Shown piece by piece: positions 10,626 through 19,931 of a stretch of DNA of 22,873 nt. Position numbers and translations under genes: made by a program. The number at the start of each line of letters is the position of its first letter. The stretch's first letter is position 1. Under the pieces are notes generated by a model, which saw nothing but the letters and a program-made list of their open reading frames with translations, had not been told where the DNA came from and ran no database searches. The DNA comes from Saccoglossus kowalevskii (Eukaryota; Hemichordata; Enteropneusta; Harrimaniidae): positions 233,274 through 256,146 of the forward strand of contig NW_003112965.1 of assembly GCF_000003605.2 (NCBI RefSeq), given 5' to 3'.

Positions 10626-11262
10626 GATGTTGTCAATTCTACACAATAGTATATAGTATAAATTGAATTGATTGTATAAATGCTTGCTGTCTGTCGCAAT
10701 AGTAGAACTTCTGCTAACATGTGTAATATAATTTGCTAGAAAAAATATAATGTTGTTAATATTGTTATAAAAATATAACCTGTTTTATTTACCACTAGTT
10801 AAGTTTTAGCATTATACAATAAAATTAGTAATATTGACATTTCAGTTTATGCCCAGAGATTCTTTTCATATGTATATAGTATAACTACAGACCGTAGTTA
10901 TTTACAGATTGTCTGAATTGGGCAAAGGCAACAGATGTTTGGTCTTGTCTACATGTGTCAGATGTTGTGTGTGTATGTACATACATGTATATTCTATGGA
11001 TTAAAATAGTTAAGTGGTACTAAAAAGCAGGATGGGAATTTTTAATGTTTGTTAATAATAACATTTTCCCCCACAATGCTTTAAGTAAACCCAATATTGT
11101 CAGGTCCCATCACTTTTTACCAGTGACTGGTCATGTTTTCAGTTTTGTGAAAATGTGTAATACTTTTCTGTTTGGTGTTCGAAAACCTGTTGTTTGTTAT
11201 GCTAGTGTGTATGTGTCAAATATTTACAATAGCTATTGAAAAAAATGAAACAAAAATGACAT

Positions 11263-11692
11263 ATTTCTGAACATCAACAGATTTTCTAAAACAAAAGCAG
11301 AATGTGTTATAGATGTACATTAATATCCCAGCCATATGCATTTAACATGGCAATGCATTGTTGAGTTGTTATTTCTGAACATCAACAGATTTTCTAAAAC
11401 AAAAGCAGAATGTGTTATAGATGTATATTAATATCCTAGCCATATGCATTTAACATGGCAATGCATTGTTGAGTTGTTATTTCTGAACATCAACAGATTT
11501 TCTAAAACAAAAGCAGAATGTGTTATAGATGTATATTAATATCCCAGCCATATGCATTTAACATGGCAATGCATTGTTGAGTTGTTATTTCTGAACATCA
11601 ACAGATTTTCTAAAACAAAAGCAGAATGTGTTATAGATGTACATTAATATCCCAGCCATATGCATTTAACATGGCAATGCATTGTTGAGTTT
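11263..11692 (+). repeat. Tandem array, four 108-bp units
   Basis: The word ATTTCTGAACATCAACAG recurs at 11263, 11371, 11479 and 11587, an exact 108-bp period. The units are almost identical, differing at a few sites (for example ACATTAATATCCC against ATATTAATATCCT). The last unit stops at GTTGAGTT, three bases short. Each unit contains TGCATT and AATGCA separated by TAACATGGC, which could pair as a 6-bp hairpin. The array ends about 218 bp upstream of the acceptor of exon C. The near identity implies recent expansion or homogenisation. Confidence 0.95.
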
Positions 11693-11910
11693 AGACTACA
11701 CCTGGTATGTGACAGACATCAAGATAGATGCAATTCTTAAAAACCTAAAAATACAAATCTGTGTTCAACATAGACCCAGCTAAAAATACTATTCAATGTA
11801 CCGGTATTTGCATACAACTTTAATGTGAGGTTCAGGAAAGGAAACACAATTTATTTTCTATCAAAAACAACCTGTATATAAATCTTGTTGTGACTTCTGT
11901 TTATTTACAG

Positions 11911-11979
11911 TTTCTTCTAATGATTACCTGTTCTGAAGTATGTGTGATAAATGCGAAAACAGTTATTAAAATAGCAGAG
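11911..11979 (+). CDS. ARFGEF3: ARFGEF3 exon C: short 23-codon DCB exon
   Basis: The exon is 69 nt, phase 0 to phase 0, between TTTATTTACAG and GTAAGA. It encodes FLLMITCSEVCVINAKTVIKIAE, given here in two parts: FLLMITC.. and ..KTVIKIAE. Human BIG3 has a segment of exactly the same 23-residue length, starting VLLCITYTP and ending AVLKIAE. In BIG1/BIG2 the equivalent is LLCVTTPHCEIHEGSVLLAV. The match is modest in the middle (SEVCVIN against PTFDLNG) but length, phase and order are right. It can splice in frame either to 14035 or to 14649. Confidence 0.8.
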
Positions 11980-12055
11980 GTAAGAATTACCAGGGGTAAA
12001 ACCAATCAAATATATGTTGAATAAACTCTGATCTATTCTTGTCTTGAAACAAGTA

Positions 12056-12573
12056 TTACAGCCGTTCTGGAAATTATTCAGACAGTCAGTTCGCAAAATG
12101 GTCTTTGCCCTATCTAGACTTGTCGGCGCCACTTGATTGATGGGCATGTGGTATAAAATCTGAATTTGATACATAACGCACCAGTAATGTAAAAACAGCT
12201 TTTAGTTTAGCTCAAAACTGTCGCGAAACTGCAGCGCGTCCAATGCCAAGAAACTTTACTTTGAGCCTTCCCGCCAACGACGAGTTCATTAATACCTGGG
12301 ATTACTCAACACTCGGGAGTTGTTTTGTAAATTGCGCTATGTCAGGTGGACTCAGATGGTTATAACAATTAAAAATAACACTTTAAATGCATATACAACA
12401 TATAACCTGTTAATGTATGGTAACCAACGTGTGTCGTTTTGAAAACAGCGTTTTACCCGCATCTAGCAAGATAATGAAATGACCCTCAACTGTAGGCGTG
12501 CCAATGGCGCCATCAAGTCTAGATTGGAAAAGATATATTGCTAACTGACTGTCCGAATAATTCTCGGCTGTAA
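12056..12573. mobile_element. Foldback element with arms of about 70-76 bp
   Basis: The arm 12056-12131 (TTACAGCCG, GACAGTCAGTT, CTAGACTTG and GGCGCCA in order) is inverted at 12505-12573 (TGGCGCCA, CAAGTCTAGA, AACTGACTGTC, CGGCTGTAA). A loop of about 370 bp lies between, with CpG-bearing words such as CTGTCGCGAAACTGCAGCGC. No target duplication is clear. It may be one foldback or MITE-like element, or two copies of a dispersed repeat in opposite orientation. There is no transposase-like open frame. Confidence 0.65.
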
Positions 12574-13020
12574 AATTGCTAATATTATGCATCAGTCTTT
12601 GCATGCAGTGAAAACTGCTTCATTTTTTTGGGAAGAATAAAACTGAAACTGAATTTGTGCCCTCAGAAAGTACTAGATGTGTAAACTTTTGGTTAAGCAA
12701 TGAGTTAGCTGATAAGAGCATGTCACATGAATTGCTGATGATGAAACAATTGCCAGGCAAATATTTATTTCTAGAAATACCAATGTGAATGAGTGATTCT
12801 GTGAAAAAAAATGCTTAATGTTTGTCTTGTTTTTTGGCCACAGAAAACCATTATGGTATCACCATACTTAAACAGTAATGACTTTCTGGTTTACTTATAT
12901 TACAATTGTATGGATGCAGAAATTGATTGTTTTAAGTCGATCACACATGAACATTCATCGTAAAATGAAAGATATGGCTTCACTGAATCAAACTATCAGT
13001 ATCGTCGAGAACCAGAGGTC

Positions 13021-13370
13021 TGCAACGCGCATAGTAGTCTATGGTGACATCATGCCAAGATCCCATTCAAGTCTCATCATGCCAAGAATCCCATTCAAGT
13101 CTCATCTCGAGACTGATGCTACGACCTTCTGACATGACATAGGCGGTTTATAATACAATAAAACATGTATTACCACATTCATAGTGAAAAAATGTAATAC
13201 ATCGAAAATGTACAGAAAATATAGTTATCGTAATCCATCATATCGTGAGCAGCTATTTTGATCCACCTGGACATCCCAGTATCCTAGTTACCTTGGGCTT
13301 GCGCGTTCGCATTTTTCTGAGCTGGAACGCTTATGTGATGGGATCTTGGTATCATGTCACCGTAGTTGCA
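13021..13370. repeat. Inverted pair plus 28-bp direct duplication
   Basis: CTATGGTGACATCATGCC followed by AAGATCCCAT (about 13038-13066) is inverted at about 13338-13366 as ATGGGATCTT followed by GGTATCATGTCACCGTAG. TGCAAC outside the left arm has its inverse, GTTGCA, outside the right arm. Directly after the left arm a 27-28-bp unit (CATCATGCCAAGATCCCA..) is duplicated in tandem. This again suggests a decayed foldback element, perhaps related to the block at 2461-2975, which shares TGCCAAGATCCC. Confidence 0.5.
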
Positions 13371-14034
13371 AACCCCCAGTAATGTACCTGTGCGAGAACT
13401 TAATGAAACAACTGATGGCTCAACAAAATTACTTGACATAGACACCAATTACCGAGATAACAGAATCAATGCAATAAATGAAAAAGATGAAAACATTAAC
13501 ATTAATTATGGATACTTTAATGAAATTAATGTTATGCAGTGAAATTCTCAAAATTATGTACCAGATACCAGGGTATGTAACTTTAAAATTTTACCAGTCT
13601 TGCCAGAAAGTAACCAGCCATGCATTAACAATTATTTTAAAATACCGGTACTACTATTTCATGTAAGTACCACAAAACATGTAATTTGAACTTGTTATTC
13701 TAAATCTTTTCTTATCAGCCAGGGCCTTGGCATGAAATGTCATCCAATAATATTATTTAGTAAAATTGCATTTTCAAAATTATCATTGAAGCAGACCATT
13801 TTTGTAATTTTTAATATTTACCATCCAAACTGAAAAGTCTCAAGCACATAGAAGGCAGTAATTTCAAACAGTAATTTTTGTGATTCCGAGTAAATACAAA
13901 GAAATACCCAAATTACTTGATACATGTTGGATATTTCGAATATTTGAGTTATCGGTACATTATGTAACTAAATTCTCAAGAAGTCATATTGTTTCAACTT
14001 TCATGCCGTGTTTTGCTCACTCACTTATTTTCAG

Positions 14035-14214
14035 CTTTGCACTGACGTGTATGAAATCAGTAAAGTTCATGTCAAGAATAAAGTCAAGGCAACACTGACT
14101 GGAACACTCAGAAACTTTGCCAAGTTTTATACCTCAGACCTACATGTAAATGAGCCCACTATTTCCCATCATGCCTCAATTGAGCCCCCTTGTTCCCAAG
14201 ATGGCATGAACAAG
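14035..14214 (+). CDS. ARFGEF3: Candidate duplicated ARFGEF3 exon D (alternative or additional to exon E)
   Basis: The exon is 180 nt, phase 0 at both ends, between a good acceptor CTCACTTATTTTCAG and the donor AAG|GTAATG. It encodes LCTDVYEISKVHVKNK, then VKATLTGTLRNFAKFY, then a non-conserved tail (TSDLHVNEPTISHH.. to QDGMNK). The first 35 or so residues align with the next exon (ICTSTFKASHQAS..VKATLTQMLSS) with one gap, and with human VCIETYISSC..VRATLSQML. Human BIG3, as I recall it, has only one such segment, so this is an extra copy. It can follow exon C and precede exon E or F in frame, so it could replace exon E or be added to it. The longer tail might be the equivalent of a different linker. 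Retention of an open frame and both splice sites argues against a dead copy. Confidence 0.65.
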
Positions 14215-14648
14215 GTAATGTCAACCATCAGAGTTACATCACCAATCTAATTCTTTATCCAGTTATGGCATTTCTGCTTGTATAACATGACCTTTGACCC
14301 TTATCTTGCATGTGCATTATTGTCATATATTGAGTACGATATTGCTGGATAAAGAAATAGATGGCTGACTTCATTGCTTTGCTGTTAAAATCAGATGCTA
14401 AATATTACCATGTACATCACAGTAGTTTGCCCAAATAGACTGAGCTAAAGTTAATAAGAAAAATTATTACATTTGTGTTTCATTCGTTCAGTATGATTCT
14501 AAAATCTTGATTCTCTGATGTATTTTGTCATGTTTTCTGCTGTCACATGACATGGTGATGTCATCATGTTTTTAATAGTGAAGTTTGCAGTACTTTACAT
14601 GTACACTTCCTCCATTTTGATTGTGAGCTTGCTGACTTACTCCCACAG
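14215..14648 (+). other. Intron between exons D and E
   Basis: This 434-nt intron separates the two homologous exons and runs from GTAATG to TTACTCCCACAG. It contains a perfect 7-bp hairpin at 14547-14564 (ATGACAT, loop GGTG, ATGTCAT). I saw no coding or repeat content beyond CATG-rich words. Confidence 0.6.
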
Positions 14649-14768
14649 ATCTGTACATCTACATTTAAAGCAAGTCACCAAGCTAGCACACATACTGCTG
14701 TTAAAGCAACATTAACTCAAATGCTGAGCTCTATCAGTCTTCATCTTAAAGACAGACAAAATCACAGG
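14649..14768 (+). CDS. ARFGEF3: ARFGEF3 exon E: conserved ATLTQML segment of DCB
   Basis: The exon is 120 nt, phase 0 at both ends, between TTACTCCCACAG and GTAAGG. It encodes 40 residues: ICTSTFKASHQASTHTA, VKATLTQMLSSISLHL and KDRQNHR. Human BIG3 matches over the full length (VCIETYISSC, TAVRATLSQML, LRQRQEN), and BIG1/BIG2 share TAKATLTQML. It is therefore the canonical exon at this position. The helix ending in ATLTQML closes the DCB domain, and the charged end (KDRQNHR) starts the linker to HUS. In frame with exon C upstream and exon F downstream. Confidence 0.87.
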
Positions 14769-14929
14769 GTAAGGTATCATGGTGTAACAGTAATTATGTT
14801 AAAATGTTGGCATGTAAAGGTCATAATGTTGTCATAAGATTCTCATATTGTAGTCATGTGATTCTTATAAATTTAATTGTATGGTGTCATGTGATAGTCT
14901 TGTTTTAATCATATAGGTAGCATGGTATG

Positions 14930-15092
14930 ATCATGTGATAGTCATGTGGTTATGGCATAACCATGTGATAGTCATTTGGTTATCATGGCGTAACCATGTG
15001 ATAGTCATGTGGTTATCATGGTGTAATCATGTGATAGCCATGCGGTTATCATGGTGTAATCATGTGATCCTCATGTATCTAGCATGGTGTAG
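14930..15092 (+). repeat. 33-bp minisatellite, about five units
   Basis: Units of the form ATCATGTGATAGTCATGTGG followed by TTATCATGGTGTA repeat from 14930, with starts at 14960, 14993 and about every 33 bp after. The first unit lacks three bases and the last diverges (CCTCATGTATCTAG). Decayed copies extend left to about 14820. The units are rich in the CATGTGAT / ATCATG pair and can fold back on themselves. Confidence 0.88.
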
Positions 15093-15465
15093 ATAAATAT
15101 CACTTTGTCATTGTATACCTTTAGTATTCTTTATATATACTGTTTTACACGAGTTTTTATGAAAAATCTTATTGTGAATGTTGTGAATGATTTCTTTTCT
15201 TAGCATGGTGCTTGTCTTTGTGAGAATCATATACTAAATATATTGCATGATTTTAAATGAATCTGAGACATCATTCATTTCATACACATTACATTCAATT
15301 CACACATCTTTCCATGTACATCTGTTGCAATATTACAATTTATTCTCTTTCCTACACGTACATTATAATGTTATTTTATGCACCACCTGGATACCTACAA
15401 TATGTTGAAATCTTGATACTTCTGTCTGTGGTGATTAAGTACATGTACCTTAGTGGTATATAGAA

Positions 15466-15776
15466 TATTAGACTATGGAGCAATAACCTTAGATGGCCAC
15501 AGAGATTTGTTGAGAATGAGAGCGCCGTGAAACATGTCTTTCTTCTAGTGTTCCATTCTCACTCTACATCACATTGACATTCTAATTACCATGGTTACGT
15601 AGATCACAGGGACAGTAGATTACTAGACTACAGACCAATAACCTTAGATGGCCACAGAGATCTTGTTCAGTATGAGAGCGCCATGAAACTCATCTCTCTA
15701 CTAGTGTTCCATTCTCACTCTACATCACAATGACATTCTAATTACCATGGTTACATAGATCACAGGGACAGTAGAT
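15466..15776 (+). repeat. Tandem duplication of a 155-bp unit
   Basis: Copies at about 15466-15620 and 15621-15776 share CAATAACCTTAGATGGCCAC, TGAGAGCGCC, TAGTGTTCCATTCTCACTCT and ATCACAGGGACAGTAGAT in the same order with about 90% identity by eye. The copies abut exactly. There is no open frame or terminal inverted repeat. Confidence 0.92.
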
Positions 15777-16799
15777 GCAACGACAAAACAAACACAATTA
15801 TTGTGGCTCTCTTCCTCTGAACTAAATCATGGTGGCCATTTTAATCTAAGATCTATTGCTGAGTGAATGAGAGTGGTATATTTCCTACATGCTACTATTG
15901 TCTACCACTGTGAAATGTACTGGTCAGACTGTTACATTGGAAAAGTAAGACCAAATTAACAATATTTGAAACTCTGAAATACTGGAAATCTTGTGCATGA
16001 CATTTAACAGTGTTTTAAAGTAGTTTGGACTAAACTTATTAATTTGATTACCGTAATTGATTTGATTAAGAATTATATTTTGACGCTATCAATGTAATGT
16101 CTAAGAAACATACTAACAGCATTTGACAGCTATACAATATGATATTTTCAAATTTATTGGTGTTTTGGAACAATTATGTGACATATTTCATATCATAATG
16201 GTACGTAAATTTTCAGATATAGATAATCTTCTAGATTTTCCAATTTCCATGATTTTCGGAGTATCTCAATCTTGGTGATTATTTTGGCTTCCAAGAACAA
16301 TAACAGCATCATATTGCAGTTAAACTGTGTTAGTGTGTTCAGAATGCGAAATATAGTTTGATGACCATACATTATTTGTCTGCATTTTGTGAGCAATAGA
16401 ATGAAATAAAACTGTGGTAAAAGTCAAGGAAATCCACCGATAAATTTTAATGGCAGCCAACAAATTTTAAATTGGATCTTTGTTGAATACTGAAATATTT
16501 TTTATACAATTTGTGTTCAAATTCAGTGTTCTCTTCAGGCAAAGTCAAAATAAATATTAATTTTTTTGATGTCAATGTATGACATGCTGCGCAAATGATG
16601 ACATTTGACTGCATAATTTTGTTAAAAGTCATTGAGTAAGTTGTGTACAACTTAAAGGGAACACTGTTTATACCATCAAATACGTCATACAATTATACCA
16701 AAACACCTATAAATCCCAGAATGTGACTTTAAATTTGCTGTAATAGTTAGTGTCTGCATTGTAGTATAACTGTAGAATTATTATTACCCATATTTACAG

Positions 16800-16842
16800 A
16801 ATGATGATGCTGATGATATCGTAGCTGAATTCCATACTAATG
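16800..16842 (+). CDS. ARFGEF3: ARFGEF3 exon F: 43-nt acidic linker micro-exon
   Basis: This small exon lies between CCATATTTACAG and GTAAGA. It starts in phase 0 and ends one base into a codon. It encodes NDDADDIVAEFHTN plus the first base of a Gly codon completed by exon G. Human BIG3 has a similar short acidic linker here (ENPDVPQDF, then G). Sequence match is weak, as expected for a linker, but the phase is exactly what joins exon E to exon G, which supports it strongly. Nothing else in the 2.1 kb between E and G fits. Confidence 0.75.
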
Positions 16843-16959
16843 GTAAGAACAAGAATATTCTATAGCATCTCAACATGGCTTAGTAATTTTCTCAAATTTC
16901 AAATACTATATTCTGAATGAAGGTTTTCATTTTATACTTGTTTGATTATTTCATGCTAG

Positions 16960-17047
16960 GTGCAAGCAGTGGTCCAACTCAGGCACTATGTGAAGATGTT
17001 GTAAATCTCTTAGAATATTTTTGCAAGAAATTAGAAAATGCACACAA
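16960..17047 (+). CDS. ARFGEF3: ARFGEF3 exon G: start of HUS-like region
   Basis: The exon is 88 nt, acceptor ATTTCATGCTAG and strong donor AA|GTAAGT. The first two bases complete a Gly codon, and the last two bases (AA) are completed by the first base of the next exon. It encodes ASSGPTQALCEDVVNLLEYF and CKKLENAH. Human BIG3 reads STVESLCDDVVSVLTVLCEK, then LQAA, so LCxDVVxxLxxxCxKL is the conserved core. The intron before it is only 117 nt (16843-16959), the shortest of the gene. Confidence 0.86.
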
Positions 17048-17820
17048 GTAAGTCAATAATAATATTCTACTTGCCGAGGGGTCTCATGAAAGGGCAGTTT
17101 ATGTATTGAGCTTGATTAAAAAGTGCATATATACATGGGTTTATTTATAGTATGTTTTCTTTATTCAAACACATCACAGCATTCATGTCCGCATGAATTT
17201 TACTCGTTGAAGCAAGTTTTATAGACCTTTAAAGAGGATTGGCAGAGAAATACTTAAAGTCGCAACTTCATACCCCGTCAACATCACCAGTCAGGCTGCC
17301 GTCACCCTTTGTATCTCAGTAATTGACGGCCAGTGGGTGTTAAATTGTCTCCTTCAGTCCTTTAACGGCCAATTTTACTTCAAAACTTCCGGCAAAACAC
17401 ATTAGAATTTTTGGGAGCTATCCAACCCCAATTTACTAAGACGAGAGGACACTATAGTTCCCAACTAAATCTAAATTATTAAAAATATTTAAAAAAAAAA
17501 TTATAGGTTTATTTTGCCAAATGTGATAAAAGGTGATTTCGGCATTGAATAATTTGAATGAAGTAAATTACATCATTGCTCTCATCGCATTTTACAAACT
17601 GAAAACAAATCATGCAGCAGATGCCCGATTACATGAATGACTCACAATCAACAATAAATTTCAATGTGTGTGTTTTAATGAAGCTTGTTCATGCCTACCA
17701 AGTATAACAATATTTGTATATTACACAATGTTGGGTCTGATTAAAAGTTTATTTTAAAAAATGAAGTTCTAATGTACTGTACATTTATAAGACTTCATGT
17801 CTCATGTACATGTACAAGAA

Positions 17821-18000
17821 TTTGTTTCATATTCTGATTCAAGATGGCTGACTGATGGCCATATTTGTTGTAAAAAATGGGTCTCATGCTTGAATTTGTT
17901 TTTAACTGGAAATACATGTATAAATACAACACCAGGGTACTGATGCATATCATGCCATTTTATGGTTTGATTCTAAAAGTGCACAAAAATCATGCATTTT
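17821..18000 (+). repeat. Dispersed repeat R1, partial diverged copy
   Basis: ATTCAAGATGGCTGACTGAT followed by GGCCATATTTGTTGTAAAAA, and further on a GGGTACTGATGCATATCAT word, resemble parts of the R1 copy at 22001-22190 in order. The match is partial and its right end is uncertain. Confidence 0.5.
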
Positions 18001-18298
18001 CACCAATCCAAAACTGGGACTCAGGTATGACATTCACCTAATACAAATATATTTCTTGCTACACAAGTGCACATACATTTCTCTGTAATCTTACAATGAA
18101 AGAGTCATGTCAAGTTGTACATTTTGTATTTTTATATCTACTGTGTTAACCACGGAGGCTCTGTGGTGATTGATGGTTGCGACATGTATTATGTAATTTA
18201 TGTTTATTAGTTGTACTGTATTAATCCACCATGTACTATGATGATTTATTGTTTGTTGTATGTTTGTTTGTTATAATCATATGATTTCTGTCCTCTAG

Positions 18299-18403
18299 AA
18301 AAAGTGACAAGTTTGAAGATTTGTTATGTTTGTTGCCGTCCGATTTTTTTCTAAAAGGTGTATCAGAAAGGTACAGCCTTGGGTCAATTCATGCACCATT
18401 CAG
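18299..18403 (+). CDS. ARFGEF3: Candidate ARFGEF3 cassette exon H with two frame-keeping donors
   Basis: After the strong acceptor GATTTCTGTCCTCTAG the frame set by exon G stays open: KKSDKFEDLLCLLP, SDFFLKGVSER, then YSLGSIHAPF, with a stop just beyond. Two donors, AAAG|GTACAG after 18370 (72 nt) and TTCAG|GTGATG after 18403 (105 nt), give lengths divisible by three, so either form would still join exon I in frame. Human BIG3 as I recall it has no such segment: exons G and I alone give a gapless fit there. It would insert 24 or 35 residues in a loop between HUS helices. The evidence is splice sites and frame only, with no family match, so it may be spurious. Confidence 0.35.
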
Positions 18404-19151
18404 GTGATGGTCTAGCAATATCAGATTCTACGCCTCTCGTCAGATATTTCACTTTTACTTGGAATCTATTTTTGTTTTTCCAGAATGGCAAAATTAGTGA
18501 AAATAAATTCCAGCTAAATTAAAACCTTTGGACGCCATAATTTTTCCCGCCAAAAAAATCAGTACAACATTTTGCATATTTTTTAGCGTTCTTAATTTTT
18601 TGTTAATTTTGGACCAAATACACATTTTCCATAGACTACATGTCTGGATTAAAGTTTTTGTAAAATCTGAAATATTCCAGCAGATTTATTTTAGCGACTA
18701 AAGTTGACTTGGCGTTCAAAGAGTTGAGGTAATTCTTTGTGGATGGTGAATTGAATGAATTGTCTTTTTCTGTGCTCTGTGGGAATAACTACATACTGTG
18801 TTTGTGTGGTGCTTTTTAATTTTTTGTATTATATAAACGAATTACTGAAATTGTTTTGATTGCAAGAGAGAGAAATTTTCTTGAATTTTGCAAGTCTTGA
18901 ATTGAAGTAACTCTTGAATGCAATCAAATCATGAATATTTCTGAAAGGAACATAACGGTTTAATGTATATCTTACTTGATGATAACAACACTCTCATAAC
19001 TAATGTATCCCAGCATGCATCATACCATATGGTTCTTCACTCATCTATGATCTATCATATTTGATTTGCATACAATTTGGTTATTTTATTTACCATGTTA
19101 CTGACTCTGACATGCCACGTGTATTAACCCATTCTGTCTCTAAATGTAATA

Positions 19152-19345
19152 CTGTAAAATACTTTATTTTTACTTGAAATTTAATTTCACTGAAGGAATT
19201 ATTCAGTATAAGCAAAATACAATGACATTACTTTTTTTTCTATATATTACATTCAACTCATCAAAAATCAGTAAAAAAGGATACAAAGCTGCAGCCAAAA
19301 AGTCTTGACGAAAATTAATTCAAGCTGAAATAAAGTATTTTACAG
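19152..19345. mobile_element. MITE family A, copy 2 (diverged)
   Basis: The left end CTGTAAAATACTTTATTTT and right end AAATAAAGTATTTTACAG are inverted copies. TA precedes the left end, while the right flank reads TG, so one target base has mutated. The internal CTCATCAAAAATCAGT and GAAAATTAATTC words match the copy at 1991-2202 in the same order. Non-autonomous, no open frame. Confidence 0.75.
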
Positions 19346-19814
19346 TGAACTATTTCACCATGGATACAATGCGAATTCCCAATAATGTTAATTAAATGTC
19401 GGGCTATAAAAATGACAATATCCATGTCAATTCTGAGTTTGATTATGATCAGTATTGAATGATTGATATACAACATTGAACAGTGATCGTTACCATGGTA
19501 ATATGAAGTCTTCAGTGTCAGTACCCAAATCGCTACCTTTAATTATCAATGTGTTAAAACATCAATAGCAATTCAAAACTTATTCCTTTGTTAATAAATG
19601 ATTTTAATAAATATACTACATGTACATGTAGTAGCAAATCTGGTTACAGTCCAAAGCAGCCTTCACTGTTGCCCATGTATGTGTTGTGCAGATCTACATA
19701 TAATATTTTACTGGTACAGACTAGACTCTATCATATAGCTTTCTACACAGTATTCCTGTTAGAATCAGTAACATTTTCAGCATAAATAAATGAGTTTAAT
19801 TATTTTACCAATAG

Positions 19815-19931
19815 GTTGACTGGGCCACAGAGTCAGCAACTTGTTGTGTTGTATTTGGAGTCTATATTAGCCATCCTGAGCAGTTCATCAGCAGACCTTA
19901 AACTTAATGATAAATTCCTGAATCTAGTCTG
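19815..19931 (+). CDS. ARFGEF3: ARFGEF3 exon I: HUS-like helix pair
   Basis: The exon is 117 nt between TTTTACCAATAG and the strong donor CTG|GTGAGT. Its first base completes a Lys codon from exon G (or an Arg codon from the candidate exon H), and it ends two bases into a Trp codon. It encodes LTGPQSQQLVVLYLESILAI, then LSSSSADLKLN and DKFLNLVW. Human BIG3 has SQQLQLLYLECILSVLSSSS, then MHLHRRFTDLIW, with the serine run conserved. In BIG1/BIG2 the equivalent is the VVSLQLLLSIL helix of HUS. A branch-and-tract region of ordinary strength precedes it. Confidence 0.88.

Larger units (their letters stand above)
10156..11910 (+). other. Intron after exon B
   Basis: This 1,755-nt intron runs from GTAATT to TGTTTATTTACAG. 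It holds an R2 dispersed repeat at about 10410-10625 (see 669-810) and a four-unit 108-bp tandem array at 11263-11692. No coding match was seen. A 64-codon open frame at 11045-11239 has no recognisable product. Confidence 0.7.
11980..14034 (+). other. Intron after exon C
   Basis: This 2,055-nt intron runs from GTAAGA to CACTTATTTTCAG. It contains a large inverted repeat at 12056-12573 and a second inverted pair at 13021-13370. I saw no coding match. Open frames here on either strand (for example 12410-12604 minus and 12878-13132 plus) lie in repeats and have no recognisable domain. Confidence 0.7.
14769..16799 (+). other. Intron after exon E
   Basis: This 2,031-nt intron runs from GTAAGG to CCATATTTACAG. 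It holds a CATG-rich minisatellite at 14930-15092 and a two-copy 155-bp tandem duplication at 15466-15776. The stretch 15780-16799 has no recognised element. The minus-strand open frames at 16193-16396 and 16447-16692 have no recognisable product. Confidence 0.7.
17048..19814 (+). other. Intron after exon G (2.77 kb), containing a candidate cassette exon
   Basis: The intron runs from GTAAGT to TTACCAATAG. It holds a partial R1 repeat at about 17821-18000, a candidate cassette exon at 18299, a possible decayed MITE at about 18495-18690 (AGTGAAAATAAATTCCAGC near its left end) and a MITE family A copy at 19152-19345. The stretch 17050-17820 contains no recognised element. Confidence 0.7.

Noticed and set aside
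11263-11692. Regular repeats considered as a CRISPR array
   Set aside because: Units are 108 bp and contiguous without unique spacers, in an intron of an animal gene. It is a tandem repeat.
14035-14214. Exon D as a pseudo-exon
   Set aside because: It is kept as a candidate because the frame is open throughout, both splice sites are intact, and the phases match. It is not proven to be used.
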